A stretch of DNA of 64,000 bases, taken from contig CAKSPZ010000002.1 of assembly GCA_934486635.1 (NCBI GenBank), positions 186,001 through 250,000 on the forward strand. The letters are read 5' to 3'. A program made the position numbers and the translations under genes. The notes beneath the pieces were generated by a model, which worked only from the letters and a program-made list of their open reading frames with translations, had not been told where the DNA came from and searched no databases. The DNA is from an uncultured Eubacteriales bacterium. GTDB taxonomy: Bacteria > Bacillota > Clostridia > Oscillospirales > Acutalibacteraceae. Every line of letters starts with the position of its first letter. Position 1 is the stretch's first letter. This document shows, piece after piece, positions 24,667 to 34,362 of this stretch.

Positions 24667-26866
24667 TGCCTTCTGTCAAAAATTTACAAAGTCCTGAATA
24701 CCTACGTGTTTTTTTATTGTTTTCTACCATTCTAGCTACAGTCCATGGTGTTCCTACCATTACTATCATAGATTTAGCTCTTGTTACTGCCGTATACAAC
24801 AAATTTCTATAATATAACTGTGGTGCACCATAATACATTGGCATTACTACTGCTTCAAATTCACTACCTTGACTTTTATGTACAGTGATGGCATATGCTA
24901 AATCTAAATCATTTGCGTTCTCCAACGTATATTTTGCATATTTATCTTCAAATTGAACTATTAATGTGGATTCTATTTTATCTATACTTAAAAGTATTCC
25001 AATATCTCCGTTAAAAACTCCTTCTCCACTTGTACCATCATCTCGTGCAAATATAATATCATAATTATTTCGTATCTGCATAACTTTATCGCCTTCACGA
25101 AATATAGTTCCATTTATATTTATTTCTTTTTTACTTTTTTCCGGAGAATTAATTGCTTCCTGTAATGTTTTATTTAAATTAATTGTTCCAAGCGGTCCCT
25201 TTTTCCCGGGTGATATTACTTGTATATCAAATAACGGTGAATATCCATATCTTTTGGGTAATCTTCTATTACATAAATCCTTTATTGTATCATTAATTTT
25301 TTGAGAATCATTTATATTAATAAAGAAAAAATCATTATCCTTCACAGTTAAATCAGGTAATTCTCCATTAACAATTTTATGAGCATTAGTCACTATCATG
25401 CTCTCAAGTGATTGCCGAAATATTTCTTTTAATTCTACCGTCGGAATAATCTCTGATTTTATTAAATCTGATAATACATTCCCTGCTCCTACTGATGGCA
25501 ATTGGTCACTGTCTCCTACCATTATTAATCTACAGCCTAACGGTAATGCCCTTAGTACTCCTTCAAACAATGATGCATCAATCATGGATAATTCGTCTAA
25601 TATTATTGCATCACATTCTAAAAGATTTTTTTCGTTCTTTTTAAAACTTGGTTTATCTTCATCATCCCATTGTACCTCAAGTAACCTATGTATAGTTTTA
25701 GCTTCCTTGCCGGTAACACTAGACATTCTTTGTGCCGCTCTACCTGTAGGTGCCGCTAAATATACTTTTTCACCTTTTTCTCCCAATATATCTATTATTG
25801 CATTAAGCGTAGTAGTTTTTCCTGTTCCTGGGCCTCCCGTTAATATTAATATTCCTTTTTCTAAGGCCATTTTTATTGCTTCTTTTTGTAATTTAGCATA
25901 TTTTATTCCTTGTTTTTTTTCTATTAATTCTATAGATTTATCTGCACCTAATATTTTTTGTGGCGGAAACTTCAACATCATTTGGAGTCTTCCCGCTGAA
26001 TATATTTCTACTTGGTGCATCTTATTTGTAAATATAAATTCCCTTTCATTTATTATATCCTTTTGTAATGTACCTTCTTCTAAAAGTTTTCTTAACGTTT
26101 CTTCTACTTGTTCTAGTTCTATCTCTAAAAAGTTTGATGACGCTTCTAAAAGTTTATCTTTGGGTAAACATGTATGTCCATTATTCATATTGTGCGTAAG
26201 TATATAAATTAATCCTGCTCTTAATCTAAAAATATTTTCTTGTGGTTTTTGCATATGATAAGCTACTTTGTCTGCCACTTCAAATGATATATTAATAGGC
26301 TCTTCACACAATAAGTATGGGTTTTCTTCTATTCTTTCTATACTACTTTGCCCATAAATTTTATACGCTTTTATGGCTTCTTCCGGCTTTATTCCATATT
26401 TACCAAGATAAATCATTAGTTCTCGTATTCCAAATATTTTGCTGTATTCTTCTGATATTTTCTTGGCTCTCTCTTCAGTTATTCCTTTTATCTCCGTCAA
26501 TCGTTCAGGTTCCTTTTCTATGATTTCAAGAGTGGCTTCTTTGAATTTTTCAACTAATTTAGTAGCTGTAGCTGGCCCTATTCCTTTTATCGCCCCAGAT
26601 GATAAATATTTTAAAATAGCTGCGGTTGTTGTTGGCATTGATCTTTCACATACTTCTACACTAAATTGTTCTCCAAATGATAAATGTGTTTTAAAGTCTC
26701 CTAATAATTTTAATTCTTCTCCTACACTAATGCATGGCATAATTCCAACCGCTGTTATTAATTCATCTGATACGTTGAGTTCTATTACACTATATCCGTT
26801 CTGTTCGTTCCTGAATACAATTCTCTCAACTGTTCCTTTTATCTCAAGTAGCGTTTTATTTTGCAC
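24650..26866 (-). CDS. recD2: RecD2-type ATP-dependent DNA helicase
   Basis: A 738-residue SF1B 5'-3' helicase of the RecD2/YrrC class that acts without RecBC. The N-terminal OB-like and helix-hairpin-helix region (1-200) has SSGAIKGIGPATATKLVEKF near 90. Walker A is ILTGGPGTGKTTTL near 340, motif II LDELSMID near 425, and the SH3/UvrD-like C-terminus has AYAITVHKSQGSEF near 665. GTG start eight bases after GGAGG. It is linked to repair of stalled forks and mismatch repair in Bacillus. Confidence 0.95.
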   Translation of the reverse strand: MQNKTLLEIKGTVERIVFRNEQNGYSVIELNVSDELITAVGIMPCISVGEELKLLGDFKTHLSFGEQFSVEVCERSMPTTTAAILKYLSSGAIKGIGPATATKLVEKFKEATLEIIEKEPERLTEIKGITEERAKKISEEYSKIFGIRELMIYLGKYGIKPEEAIKAYKIYGQSSIERIEENPYLLCEEPINISFEVADKVAYHMQKPQENIFRLRAGLIYILTHNMNNGHTCLPKDKLLEASSNFLEIELEQVEETLRKLLEEGTLQKDIINEREFIFTNKMHQVEIYSAGRLQMMLKFPPQKILGADKSIELIEKKQGIKYAKLQKEAIKMALEKGILILTGGPGTGKTTTLNAIIDILGEKGEKVYLAAPTGRAAQRMSSVTGKEAKTIHRLLEVQWDDEDKPSFKKNEKNLLECDAIILDELSMIDASLFEGVLRALPLGCRLIMVGDSDQLPSVGAGNVLSDLIKSEIIPTVELKEIFRQSLESMIVTNAHKIVNGELPDLTVKDNDFFFININDSQKINDTIKDLCNRRLPKRYGYSPLFDIQVISPGKKGPLGTINLNKTLQEAINSPEKSKKEININGTIFREGDKVMQIRNNYDIIFARDDGTSGEGVFNGDIGILLSIDKIESTLIVQFEDKYAKYTLENANDLDLAYAITVHKSQGSEFEAVVMPMYYGAPQLYYRNLLYTAVTRAKSMIVMVGTPWTVARMVENNKKTRRYSGLCKFLTEGSENND

Positions 26867-26906
26867 TCTTTTTTCCTCCTTCCTGAATTTTTATAAAATA
26901 AAAAAT

Positions 26907-27040
26907 GAGGGGCGGTTGCAAAATCAAAATATAAAAATATTTTGATTTTAGCAACCTTTGAAAAAGTACTGATTTTTAATATGTATTTTTTCAAAGGTTG
27001 CGGCAAGCGGCGAATTCGCCGCTTGCCGCAACCGCCCCCT
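26907..27040 (-). ncRNA. Cloverleaf (four-way junction) element, also a terminator
   Basis: Outer stem GGGGCGGTTGC (26909-26919) pairs with GCAACCGCCCC (27028-27038). Inside lie three hairpins placed end to end: 26920-26949 (12 base pairs), 26951-27001 (15 base pairs, stem GCAACCTTTGAAAAA) and the perfect palindrome 27002-27027. Only one base is unpaired between arms. On the minus strand a T6 tract follows after three bases, so it probably ends the nucleoside operon. GGTTGC and GCAACC each occur twice, allowing alternative pairings. Same architecture as 52539-52670, different sequence. Confidence 0.75.
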
Positions 27041-27064
27041 TCTTTTGCTTTGCGCTAATTTCAA

Positions 27065-28387
27065 TTAATATTTTTCTACTCCATTAATTGTAACTCTTGC
27101 AAATACTGATGGATATTCTTCTGGCTTTTTGTCATCTATGCATATACAATCAAGTAATACTTTTTCTGAATCTAAACATTTATTTAATTCACTTGAATAT
27201 AGTGTTGCAATAGATTCTCCTTTTTCAACATAATCTCCTACTTTTTTATTTAAAATTATTCCCGCACTAAAATCTATAGAACTTTCTTTAGTTTCTCTTC
27301 CTGCTCCTAAAATTACAGATGCAATTCCACATTGTTCTGTATTCATAGAATGTAAATATCCTGATTTATTTGATACTACATCATATTTAACTTTAGCTTT
27401 TTCAAAATTATTTGCATCATCAATTACTGATACATCTCCGCCCTGTAAACTAACCATTTCTTTGAGTTTTTCAAACCCTTTACCGCTTTTAATTACTTCT
27501 TCAACAGCCAATTTACATTCATTCATAGGTCCATAATTTGATAGATACAACATATTTGAAGCTAATTCTATACAAATTCGTGTTAAATCATCAGGTCCAT
27601 TTCCCTTAAGAGTTTCGCAAGCTTCAATTACCTCTAAAGAGTTCCCAATAGCTTTTCCTAATGGTCTATCCATATCTGTGATTAATGCTATAGTTTTTCT
27701 TCCTACATGTTCACCTATTTCAACCATTGCTTTTGCTAAAATTATCGCATCATCTACTGTTTTCATAAAAGCTCCACTTCCAGCTTTTACGTCTAATAAT
27801 ATACAATCTGAACCAGCAGCTATTTTTTTACTCATTATACTTGACGCAATCAACGGTATACTTTCAACTGTTGCAGTAACATCTCTTAGTGCATATAATT
27901 TTTTATCTGCCGGCACTAAATTACCCGATTGACCAATTACACTTACTCCTACTTTTTTTACTATCTCGAAAAAAGTTTCTCTATCTAAAGCTGTTTTAAA
28001 TCCAGGGATAGATTCTAGTTTATCTATTGTTCCCCCTGTATGTCCTAAACCTCTACCACTCATCTTCGCTACTTTTACTCCTAAAGCAGCTACTATCGGA
28101 GAAATAATTAATGTGGTTTTATCTCCGACTCCTCCGGTACTGTGTTTATCTACTTTAATTCCAGGTATTAAAGATAAATCTACTACATCTCCTGATTGTG
28201 ACATGCTTATTGTTAAATCTGCTGTTTCTCGTGGTGTCATTCCTTTAAAATAAATTGCCATTAATAATGCTGATACTTGATAATCTGGAATTTCCCCTTT
28301 TACATAACCATTTACAAAGAAATTTATTTCTTCTTTACTTAAAGATTCTCCATTTCTTTTCTTCATAATGATATCATACATTCTCAT
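27065..28387 (-). CDS. pdp: Pyrimidine-nucleoside phosphorylase
   Basis: A 440-residue enzyme splitting uridine, thymidine and related nucleosides with phosphate into base and (deoxy)ribose-1-phosphate. It has the thymidine/pyrimidine phosphorylase signature MSGRGLGHTGGTIDKLES near 115, the phosphate-site KHSTGGVGDKTTLI near 82 and a C-terminal domain (345-433). Residues cannot separate uridine from thymidine preference with certainty. It is the last gene of the nucleoside operon, six bases after cdd. Confidence 0.93.
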   Translation of the reverse strand: MRMYDIIMKKRNGESLSKEEINFFVNGYVKGEIPDYQVSALLMAIYFKGMTPRETADLTISMSQSGDVVDLSLIPGIKVDKHSTGGVGDKTTLIISPIVAALGVKVAKMSGRGLGHTGGTIDKLESIPGFKTALDRETFFEIVKKVGVSVIGQSGNLVPADKKLYALRDVTATVESIPLIASSIMSKKIAAGSDCILLDVKAGSGAFMKTVDDAIILAKAMVEIGEHVGRKTIALITDMDRPLGKAIGNSLEVIEACETLKGNGPDDLTRICIELASNMLYLSNYGPMNECKLAVEEVIKSGKGFEKLKEMVSLQGGDVSVIDDANNFEKAKVKYDVVSNKSGYLHSMNTEQCGIASVILGAGRETKESSIDFSAGIILNKKVGDYVEKGESIATLYSSELNKCLDSEKVLLDCICIDDKKPEEYPSVFARVTINGVEKY

Positions 28388-28392
28388 AAAAA

Positions 28393-28824
28393 TTAGTTCT
28401 CCTCAGATAAATTATTTGGTCCAAAACCTAATGGTAAAAGTTCTTTTAATTTAAATGTTTTTATTTGGTCTATTGAACTAGCTAAGATAATTTCAAAATC
28501 ATTTGGGTCACAAAAATCCATCATAACTTGCCTACATACTCCACATGGTGGACATAGTTCACTGATTTCTTCTCCTGCTTTTCCTCCTACTACAGCTATC
28601 CCTTCAAAATGTCGTTCTCCTTCACTTACTGCTTTGAAAAATGCTGTTCTTTCCGCACAACATGTGGGTGTATATGCTGCGGATTCTATATTACAACCTT
28701 TATATATTTTTCCATCTTTCGTCAAAAGTGCTGCTCCTACGTTAAAGTGTGAGTATGGTGTATATGAACTTTTTCTGGCTTCTATAGCTATTTTAACTAA
28801 TTCTATTGCTTTTTCTCTATTCAT
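28393..28824 (-). CDS. cdd: Cytidine deaminase
   Basis: A 143-residue homotetrameric zinc enzyme turning (deoxy)cytidine into (deoxy)uridine. The zinc and catalytic residues are in CAERTAFF (Cys56-Ala-Glu58 region) and CPPCGVCRQ near 92. It feeds uridine to the phosphorylase just downstream. It is separated from deoC by about 170 bases containing a structured element, unlike the other tight junctions of this operon. Confidence 0.95.
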   Translation of the reverse strand: MNREKAIELVKIAIEARKSSYTPYSHFNVGAALLTKDGKIYKGCNIESAAYTPTCCAERTAFFKAVSEGERHFEGIAVVGGKAGEEISELCPPCGVCRQVMMDFCDPNDFEIILASSIDQIKTFKLKELLPLGFGPNNLSEEN

Positions 28825-28847
28825 AACTATTTCTCCTAATGATTTTT

Positions 28848-28985
28848 ATTTTTAAAATTAACAAAACCGTTCGTTTATCCAAGGGGCGGGTCGAGTGCAG
28901 TTTTGCGGTTTAGGAAACTGCGCCGACACGCCCCTACCCTTTTATATAACACATAAAAAGATAAACAGACCGGTTTTTGTTTTTA
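28848..28985 (-). ncRNA. Nested multi-hairpin element between deoC and cdd
   Basis: An outer stem (28861-28879 with 28960-28980: ACAAAACCG / CGGTTTTTGT and GTTTATC / GATAAAC) encloses dispersed repeat copy 2 and a small hairpin TTTTAT / ATAAAA near 28940-28958. It lies inside the operon, so it could set the level or stability of the distal cdd-pdp message. Confidence 0.6.
28882..28935. repeat. Dispersed hairpin repeat, copy 2
   Basis: Core GAGTGCAGTTT...AAACTGCGC as in the other copies. The outer arms here are AGGGGCGGGTCG / CGACACGCCCCT instead of GCATCG / CGATGC. Both arms changed together and still pair except for one mismatch. Confidence 0.8.
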
Positions 28986-28993
28986 CTTATTTA

Positions 28994-29659
28994 TTAATAA
29001 CCATAAGAATCTTCATTTTTTATTATTTTTATAATTCTGCTTGTTCCTAATCTTGAAGCACCCAACGAAATAAATTTTTCTGCATCTTCTAATGAAGATA
29101 TTCCTCCTGCTGCTTTTATTTTTACTTTTTCTCCAACATGTTCAGCAAATAATTCTATATCTTCGAAAGTAGCTCCGCCAGTAGAAAAACCTGTAGAAGT
29201 CTTTATAAAATCCGCACCTGATTCTGTAACTACTTCACACATTTTTATTTTTTCTTCCTTTGTTAACAAACAGGTTTCTATGATAACTTTTAATATTCTT
29301 TTGCCACAAGCTGCTTTTATTTTCTTTATTTCTTCTAGTTGTAAATCAAATCTTCCAGCTTTAACATATCCAAGATTAATTACCATATCTATTTCATCTG
29401 CACCATTTTTTATTGCATCTATGGTTTCAAATACTTTTGTTTCTGTAGTATTATATCCATTGGGAAATCCAATAACTGTACAGATAGTCATTTTATCTCC
29501 CACATACTCTTTGGCACGTTTTACAAATGCTGGTGCAATACAAACAGAAGCAGCTTTATATTTAATAGCGTCATCACAAATAACTCTTATATCTTCAAAG
29601 GTTGCTGTTGGACTAAGCAATGTATGATCGACTTTTTCTAATATATTTTTAATATCCAT
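28994..29659 (-). CDS. deoC: Deoxyribose-phosphate aldolase
   Basis: Start placed at ATG 29659 (AAGGTGA seven to eight bases upstream); the longer frame to 29710 would run into the upstream permease. The 221-residue TIM-barrel enzyme splits deoxyribose-5-phosphate into acetaldehyde and glyceraldehyde-3-phosphate. The Schiff-base lysine is in LKVIIETCLL near 150 and the second lysine in DFIKTSTGFS near 180. Its product enters glycolysis through gap. Confidence 0.95.
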   Translation of the reverse strand: MDIKNILEKVDHTLLSPTATFEDIRVICDDAIKYKAASVCIAPAFVKRAKEYVGDKMTICTVIGFPNGYNTTETKVFETIDAIKNGADEIDMVINLGYVKAGRFDLQLEEIKKIKAACGKRILKVIIETCLLTKEEKIKMCEVVTESGADFIKTSTGFSTGGATFEDIELFAEHVGEKVKIKAAGGISSLEDAEKFISLGASRLGTSRIIKIIKNEDSYGY

Positions 29660-29678
29660 ATTATTCACCTTAAAAAAA

Positions 29679-30566
29679 TTATCTTGTACCTTTTTTATAT
29701 GGTTTTCCATTTGCCTTTGGTGCCATGGATTTACCTACAAACAACAACAATACAACTATAGTTAAAATATATGGTAACATATTTAATATTTCTGATGGTA
29801 TTGCTATTTTTCCTCCACCTAAAATTACTGCAATTGCCTGAGCAAATGCAAACAATAAACATGCCCCATATGCACCTTGTGGTGTCCATTTACCAAAGAT
29901 AACTGCTGCTAATGCTATAAATCCTTGACCACTAATTGCAGTTGGAGTAAATTGTGCTACTACAGCCAAAGTCATAGAAGCTCCACCTAAACCTGCTAAT
30001 AATCCTGATATTATAACACTTGTATATCTTATTTTTGTAACACTTATTCCCAATGTATCAGCTGCCGCAGGATGTTCACCTACTGAGCGAATCCTCAATC
30101 CCCATTTGGTTTTATATAATATAAACCAAAGTAAAATTGTGATTAATAATGCTATAATTACAGTAATATCAATTGTTCCAAACACTTTTGGTAATTTATT
30201 TGGAACCCTATCTGTCATTGCTTTGTCATCAAAAAATAACCTACATAAAAACAAAGATAAACCAGGTCCAATAAAATTTAATGCCATGCCTGAAATTGTT
30301 TGGTCTGCTTTGAAAGTAACAGATGCTATTGCATGTAAAAGTGCTAAAAGCGCACCTGCTAACCCTCCTGCTAATAGGCCTAACCATGGATTTTGAGTGT
30401 AAAATCCAACTCCGGCTCCCACAAAGGCTCCAAATGTCATCATGCCTTCTATTCCAACGTTGATTACTCCAGAACGTTCGGATAAAACTCCCCCCATTGC
30501 TCCGAAAACCAATGGTGCTGAATACATCAACATTGTATTTATTATTGAAATAATACTATTTAACAT
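29679..30566 (-). CDS. Nucleoside ABC transporter, permease 2 (NupQ-like)
   Basis: 295 residues from ATG 30566, which has AGAGGT upstream; the longer frame is unlikely. Nine to ten membrane helices and the branched-chain/ribose-type permease signature (ERSGVINVGIEGMM near 30, IRSVGEHPAAADTLGISV near 185). Family members of this two-permease type import purine and pyrimidine nucleosides. It overlaps the first permease by 11 bases, so the pair is probably a heterodimer. Confidence 0.92.
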   Translation of the reverse strand: MLNSIISIINTMLMYSAPLVFGAMGGVLSERSGVINVGIEGMMTFGAFVGAGVGFYTQNPWLGLLAGGLAGALLALLHAIASVTFKADQTISGMALNFIGPGLSLFLCRLFFDDKAMTDRVPNKLPKVFGTIDITVIIALLITILLWFILYKTKWGLRIRSVGEHPAAADTLGISVTKIRYTSVIISGLLAGLGGASMTLAVVAQFTPTAISGQGFIALAAVIFGKWTPQGAYGACLLFAFAQAIAVILGGGKIAIPSEILNMLPYILTIVVLLLFVGKSMAPKANGKPYKKGTR

Positions 30567-31683
30567 TTTTATTACCTCTCTTTGCCAGTCTATCGGCCAG
30601 CGTCGGCACAATGTCAGCTATTGCCACAAAAAATAATATCGAACCAATTGTAATTGAAATTATTTCTGACGGGATTCCCAAGTCCATTTGAAGGGCATTT
30701 CCCCCGTAATTTAAACCACCAAAAAATAGTCCAGAGAATATACATGCAATTGGTGAAGTTCGTGCTATTAGTGCAACAAACAGCCCATTAAAACCTATAT
30801 TTTCAAACATACTGAGCTTAAAAATTGCATGTGGTGATGTTCCTGTAATGGTAAGTGCAGCTGCTAATCCACATATTGCTCCAGATATAATCATCGCTGC
30901 CATTATATTTCTTTTTACACCTATTCCTGCAAACTCAGCTGCTTTTGCATTTAAACCAACTGCTCGTATTCCATAGCCTACGCTGGTTTTATATAGTAAA
31001 AACCAAACAAGTATAGCTACTAATATGGCTACTATTATTCCAACGTTTACGTCTGTTTTTAACAATATATCTGATAACCATTTATTGTGTTTTAAGTATT
31101 CTATTCCCTCTTTTGAATTTTTCCATTTGTATAAAAGAGTTGTAAAACCGGTTTCATTTATAGATAAACTTCTTGCTGTATTTGGCTTATGAAAAACCTG
31201 TGAATCTACAACAAAGTTACATAAATAGAATGCTATCCAGTTAAACATAATACTGGTTATTACTTCATGTATGCCAAATTTAGCTTTTAATATTCCAACT
31301 AAACCGCCATAAATGGCTCCTGCTAACATACCTGCTAACATTATAACCGGTATTTGTATGACCGGAGGTAAATTTAATTTTACCCCTACTATCATAGCTG
31401 CTATTGAACCCATTATGTATTGGCCTTCTGCTCCCATATTGAAAAGGCCTGTTTTAAATGCAAATGCTACACTTATTCCAGTAAGTATTATTGGTGTGCT
31501 TTTTTCAATTACCTTAAATACATATTTAGGTCTTGAAAAAATTCCTTTGCATAATGCTCCAAAAGCTGCAATTGGATCATATCCTGAAACAATTAGTATG
31601 ATTCCTGCTACTAAAATTCCACATAAGATTGCAAGCAATGTGGAGGTAATAGGTTTTTTAAGAAATTTTACTGTCGTTTGCAT
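30556..31683 (-). CDS. Nucleoside ABC transporter, permease 1 (NupP-like)
   Basis: A 375-residue permease with about ten membrane helices, AFKTGLFNMGAEGQYIMG near 80 and YGIRAVGLNAKAAEFAGI near 235. A periplasm-facing insert of about 50 residues (170-220) is typical of the NupP-like partner. Its start overlaps the ATPase gene by 26 bases. It forms the membrane channel with the second permease. Confidence 0.92.
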   Translation of the reverse strand: MQTTVKFLKKPITSTLLAILCGILVAGIILIVSGYDPIAAFGALCKGIFSRPKYVFKVIEKSTPIILTGISVAFAFKTGLFNMGAEGQYIMGSIAAMIVGVKLNLPPVIQIPVIMLAGMLAGAIYGGLVGILKAKFGIHEVITSIMFNWIAFYLCNFVVDSQVFHKPNTARSLSINETGFTTLLYKWKNSKEGIEYLKHNKWLSDILLKTDVNVGIIVAILVAILVWFLLYKTSVGYGIRAVGLNAKAAEFAGIGVKRNIMAAMIISGAICGLAAALTITGTSPHAIFKLSMFENIGFNGLFVALIARTSPIACIFSGLFFGGLNYGGNALQMDLGIPSEIISITIGSILFFVAIADIVPTLADRLAKRGNKNVK

Positions 31684-33217
31684 TTTTGTTGCTACCTCCT
31701 GCCATTAATAATCCTATTGTGTTTTCATTTACTTCATTTTGAGCAAATTCTCCAACAATCTTACCGTCATAAATTACTGCTATTCTATCAGCTAAACTCA
31801 TAACTTCATCTAATTCTAATGATATCAATAAAACTGCTTTTCCCTTATCTCTTTGCTCTACCAAGGTCTTGTGAACATATTCTATAGCTCCAACATCTAG
31901 ACCTCTTGTTGGTTGAACCGCTATTAATAGATCAGGATTATTAGCTATTTCTCTTCCTATTATTACTTTTTGTTGGTTTCCTCCGGAAAGCCCTCTTACA
32001 GGTATCTTTTGGCAATTTTCCGGCCTTACATCGTATTTATCAATAATTTCCTTAGCGAATTTATTTATTTCACTATAATTTAATACTCCTGCTTTTGAAT
32101 AAGGTTGTTCATTATACTTTTCTAATATAGCATTTTCAGCTACTGAAAAATCTAATACTAGACCTCTTTTTTGTCTGTCTTCAGGTATTGTGGAAATTTT
32201 ATTTTTTATTACATTTTTAGGTTTTGTATTTTGAACTTCTTTTCCGTTAATTTTAATAAAACCTTCACTTACTTTAGCAAGACCAGTTATAGCTTCAACT
32301 AATTCTTTTTGACCATTGCCATCAACTCCGGCTATCCCCAAAATTTCTCCTTTTCGAACTTTTAAAGATAGTCCTTTTATTGAATTTATATCGTTATGAA
32401 CTTTATTTGGAACTGTTATATTATCTATTTCAAAAACAACTTCACCCGGTTGAGCTGGTGTTTTATCTACTACAAGTTTTACACTGCGTCCAACCATTTT
32501 ATCTGCTAGTTCTGAATGTGTAACTTCTTTAACGTCAACTGTATCAATATATTTTCCTCTACGGATTATTGTACATACATCAGAAGATGCTTTTATTTCT
32601 TTTAATTTATGTGTGATAATTATTATGGTCTTTCCATCAGCTATAAGCTTGTGCATGATTTCAATTAAATCTTTTATTTCTTGAGGAGTTAAAACTGCTG
32701 TAGGTTCATCTAAAATTAATATATCTGCACCTCTATACAATGCCTTTAAAATTTCTACTCTTTGTTGCATTCCTACAGAAATCTCTTCAATTTTTGCATC
32801 TTGGTCAATTTTTAGTCCATATTTATCAACTATAAGATTTATCTTTTCTTTTGCCTTTTTTACATCAAGAATTCCACAACATTTAGTTACTTCTTGACCT
32901 AAAATTATATTTTGTGCAACAGTAAAATTCTCAACCAACATAAAATGCTGATGTACCATACCTATTTTATTTTCTATTGCTACATTTGGGTTTCTCATAT
33001 CAATTTTTTTACCATTGAGGTATATTTCACCGGAATCTGCTTGATATAACCCATAAAGTATATTCATTAAAGTTGTTTTCCCTGCTCCGTTTTCACCTAA
33101 CATTGCATGGATAGTTCCTTTTTTTATGTCTACACTTACATTATCTAATGCTTTACATTCACCAAAAGTTTTAGTGATGTTTCTCATTTGAACAGCATAT
33201 TCAGAACTAATATTCAC
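31658..33217 (-). CDS. Nucleoside ABC transporter, ATP-binding protein (NupO-like)
   Basis: Start taken at GTG 33217 (AAAGGAGGG about ten bases upstream) rather than ATG 33253, which has no ribosome binding site. About 519 residues with two nucleotide-binding domains. The first has Walker A GENGAGKTTLMN, signature ISVGMQQRVEIL and Walker B DILILDEPTAVL. The second has a degenerate Walker A (GVDGNGQKELVE) and the signature LSGGNQQKVIIG. This tandem arrangement is that of ribose/nucleoside importers. Confidence 0.93.
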   Translation of the reverse strand: MNISSEYAVQMRNITKTFGECKALDNVSVDIKKGTIHAMLGENGAGKTTLMNILYGLYQADSGEIYLNGKKIDMRNPNVAIENKIGMVHQHFMLVENFTVAQNIILGQEVTKCCGILDVKKAKEKINLIVDKYGLKIDQDAKIEEISVGMQQRVEILKALYRGADILILDEPTAVLTPQEIKDLIEIMHKLIADGKTIIIITHKLKEIKASSDVCTIIRRGKYIDTVDVKEVTHSELADKMVGRSVKLVVDKTPAQPGEVVFEIDNITVPNKVHNDINSIKGLSLKVRKGEILGIAGVDGNGQKELVEAITGLAKVSEGFIKINGKEVQNTKPKNVIKNKISTIPEDRQKRGLVLDFSVAENAILEKYNEQPYSKAGVLNYSEINKFAKEIIDKYDVRPENCQKIPVRGLSGGNQQKVIIGREIANNPDLLIAVQPTRGLDVGAIEYVHKTLVEQRDKGKAVLLISLELDEVMSLADRIAVIYDGKIVGEFAQNEVNENTIGLLMAGGSNKNANDSKIS

Positions 33218-33265
33218 CGGAATAAGTCCCTCCTTTAAATTTAAATCTATCATCTTTAATATATA

Positions 33266-34309
33266 TTATTTATTTAAATTTTCTTCATATATTTTATAAG
33301 TATCATAATCAAAAGGAACTTTTATTTGACCGGATGTAATAGTATTAGATAGTTCCAATGCTTTATTATAGATGGATTCATCCATATTTTTATGATTTTC
33401 TGGTATTCCGACACATTTGTCTGTTAATCCAAATTCATAATTTTGTCCACCGATTGTTTCACCGGCTATTAATTTTTTAGAAATGATTTTAACTGCTGTA
33501 CCAACATTTTTAACTGCTGAAGTCAATACATTATCAGGTGCAATTGATGATTGGTCTTTATCTACACCTATAACCCATTTGTGACTATCTTTTGCAGCCT
33601 CAATAACTCCGTAACCTACGCCTCCAGCTGCATGGAAAACAATATCACAACCATTTGAATACATTCTAGATGCTATAGCTTTTCCTTTTGCTGCATCTGA
33701 AAAGCTTTCTGCATATTGTACAGATACTTCTATCGGTATATTTCTTTCTTTCGATGCATACTTTACACCAGCTTCATAGCCATATTGAAATTGGTCAATA
33801 ACAAGGTTTCTCATTCCTCCTACAAAACCTACTTTATTAGTTTTTGTAGTCATTCCAGCTATGTAACCAACCATAAAAGCTGCTTCCTGGGACCTAAATA
33901 CTATTCCTGTAACATTATTAGCTACATCATCCCCATAAGAATAATCAACTATTGCATAGTTCTTGTCAAGGTTTCTTGCAGCAACTTCTTCTATAGCGTC
34001 AGACATAACAAACCCAACACCTATAATTAAGTCACTTGGCCCATCTGATAATCTATCAAGATTAAGCGCAAAATCTGAAGATTGTTTTGGCTCCATATAA
34101 CTAACATGTGCGCCGTTCTCATCTCTTAATTCGTAAAGACCTTCTAATGCAGATTGATTAAATGACTGGTCATTTACTCCACCTAAATCAGGTACCATAG
34201 ATACTCTAAATACTCCATCATTGGCCACACTTTCAGGGTCATCCCATTTACATCCGGATAATCCTAAAATAATTAAAGAAGCCATAAAAACACATATAAA
34301 TTTTTTCAA
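33266..34309 (-). CDS. BMP-family nucleoside-binding lipoprotein
   Basis: Start taken at TTG 34309, eight bases after GGGGAGG; the longer frame to 34345 begins upstream of that site. A signal peptide with lipobox LSGC is followed by a BMP (Med/TmpC) domain: VSMVPDLGGVNDQSFNQSA near 40, GFVGGMRNLVIDQFQYGYEAG near 165 and FHAAGGVGYGVIEAAK near 225. It is the extracytoplasmic receptor of the nucleoside transporter encoded just downstream. Confidence 0.93.
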   Translation of the reverse strand: MKKFICVFMASLIILGLSGCKWDDPESVANDGVFRVSMVPDLGGVNDQSFNQSALEGLYELRDENGAHVSYMEPKQSSDFALNLDRLSDGPSDLIIGVGFVMSDAIEEVAARNLDKNYAIVDYSYGDDVANNVTGIVFRSQEAAFMVGYIAGMTTKTNKVGFVGGMRNLVIDQFQYGYEAGVKYASKERNIPIEVSVQYAESFSDAAKGKAIASRMYSNGCDIVFHAAGGVGYGVIEAAKDSHKWVIGVDKDQSSIAPDNVLTSAVKNVGTAVKIISKKLIAGETIGGQNYEFGLTDKCVGIPENHKNMDESIYNKALELSNTITSGQIKVPFDYDTYKIYEENLNK

Positions 34310-34362
34310 AATATATTTCCTCCCCAAAAACTCAAACAGAATCATCTGTTTCCTTGTTTTTA

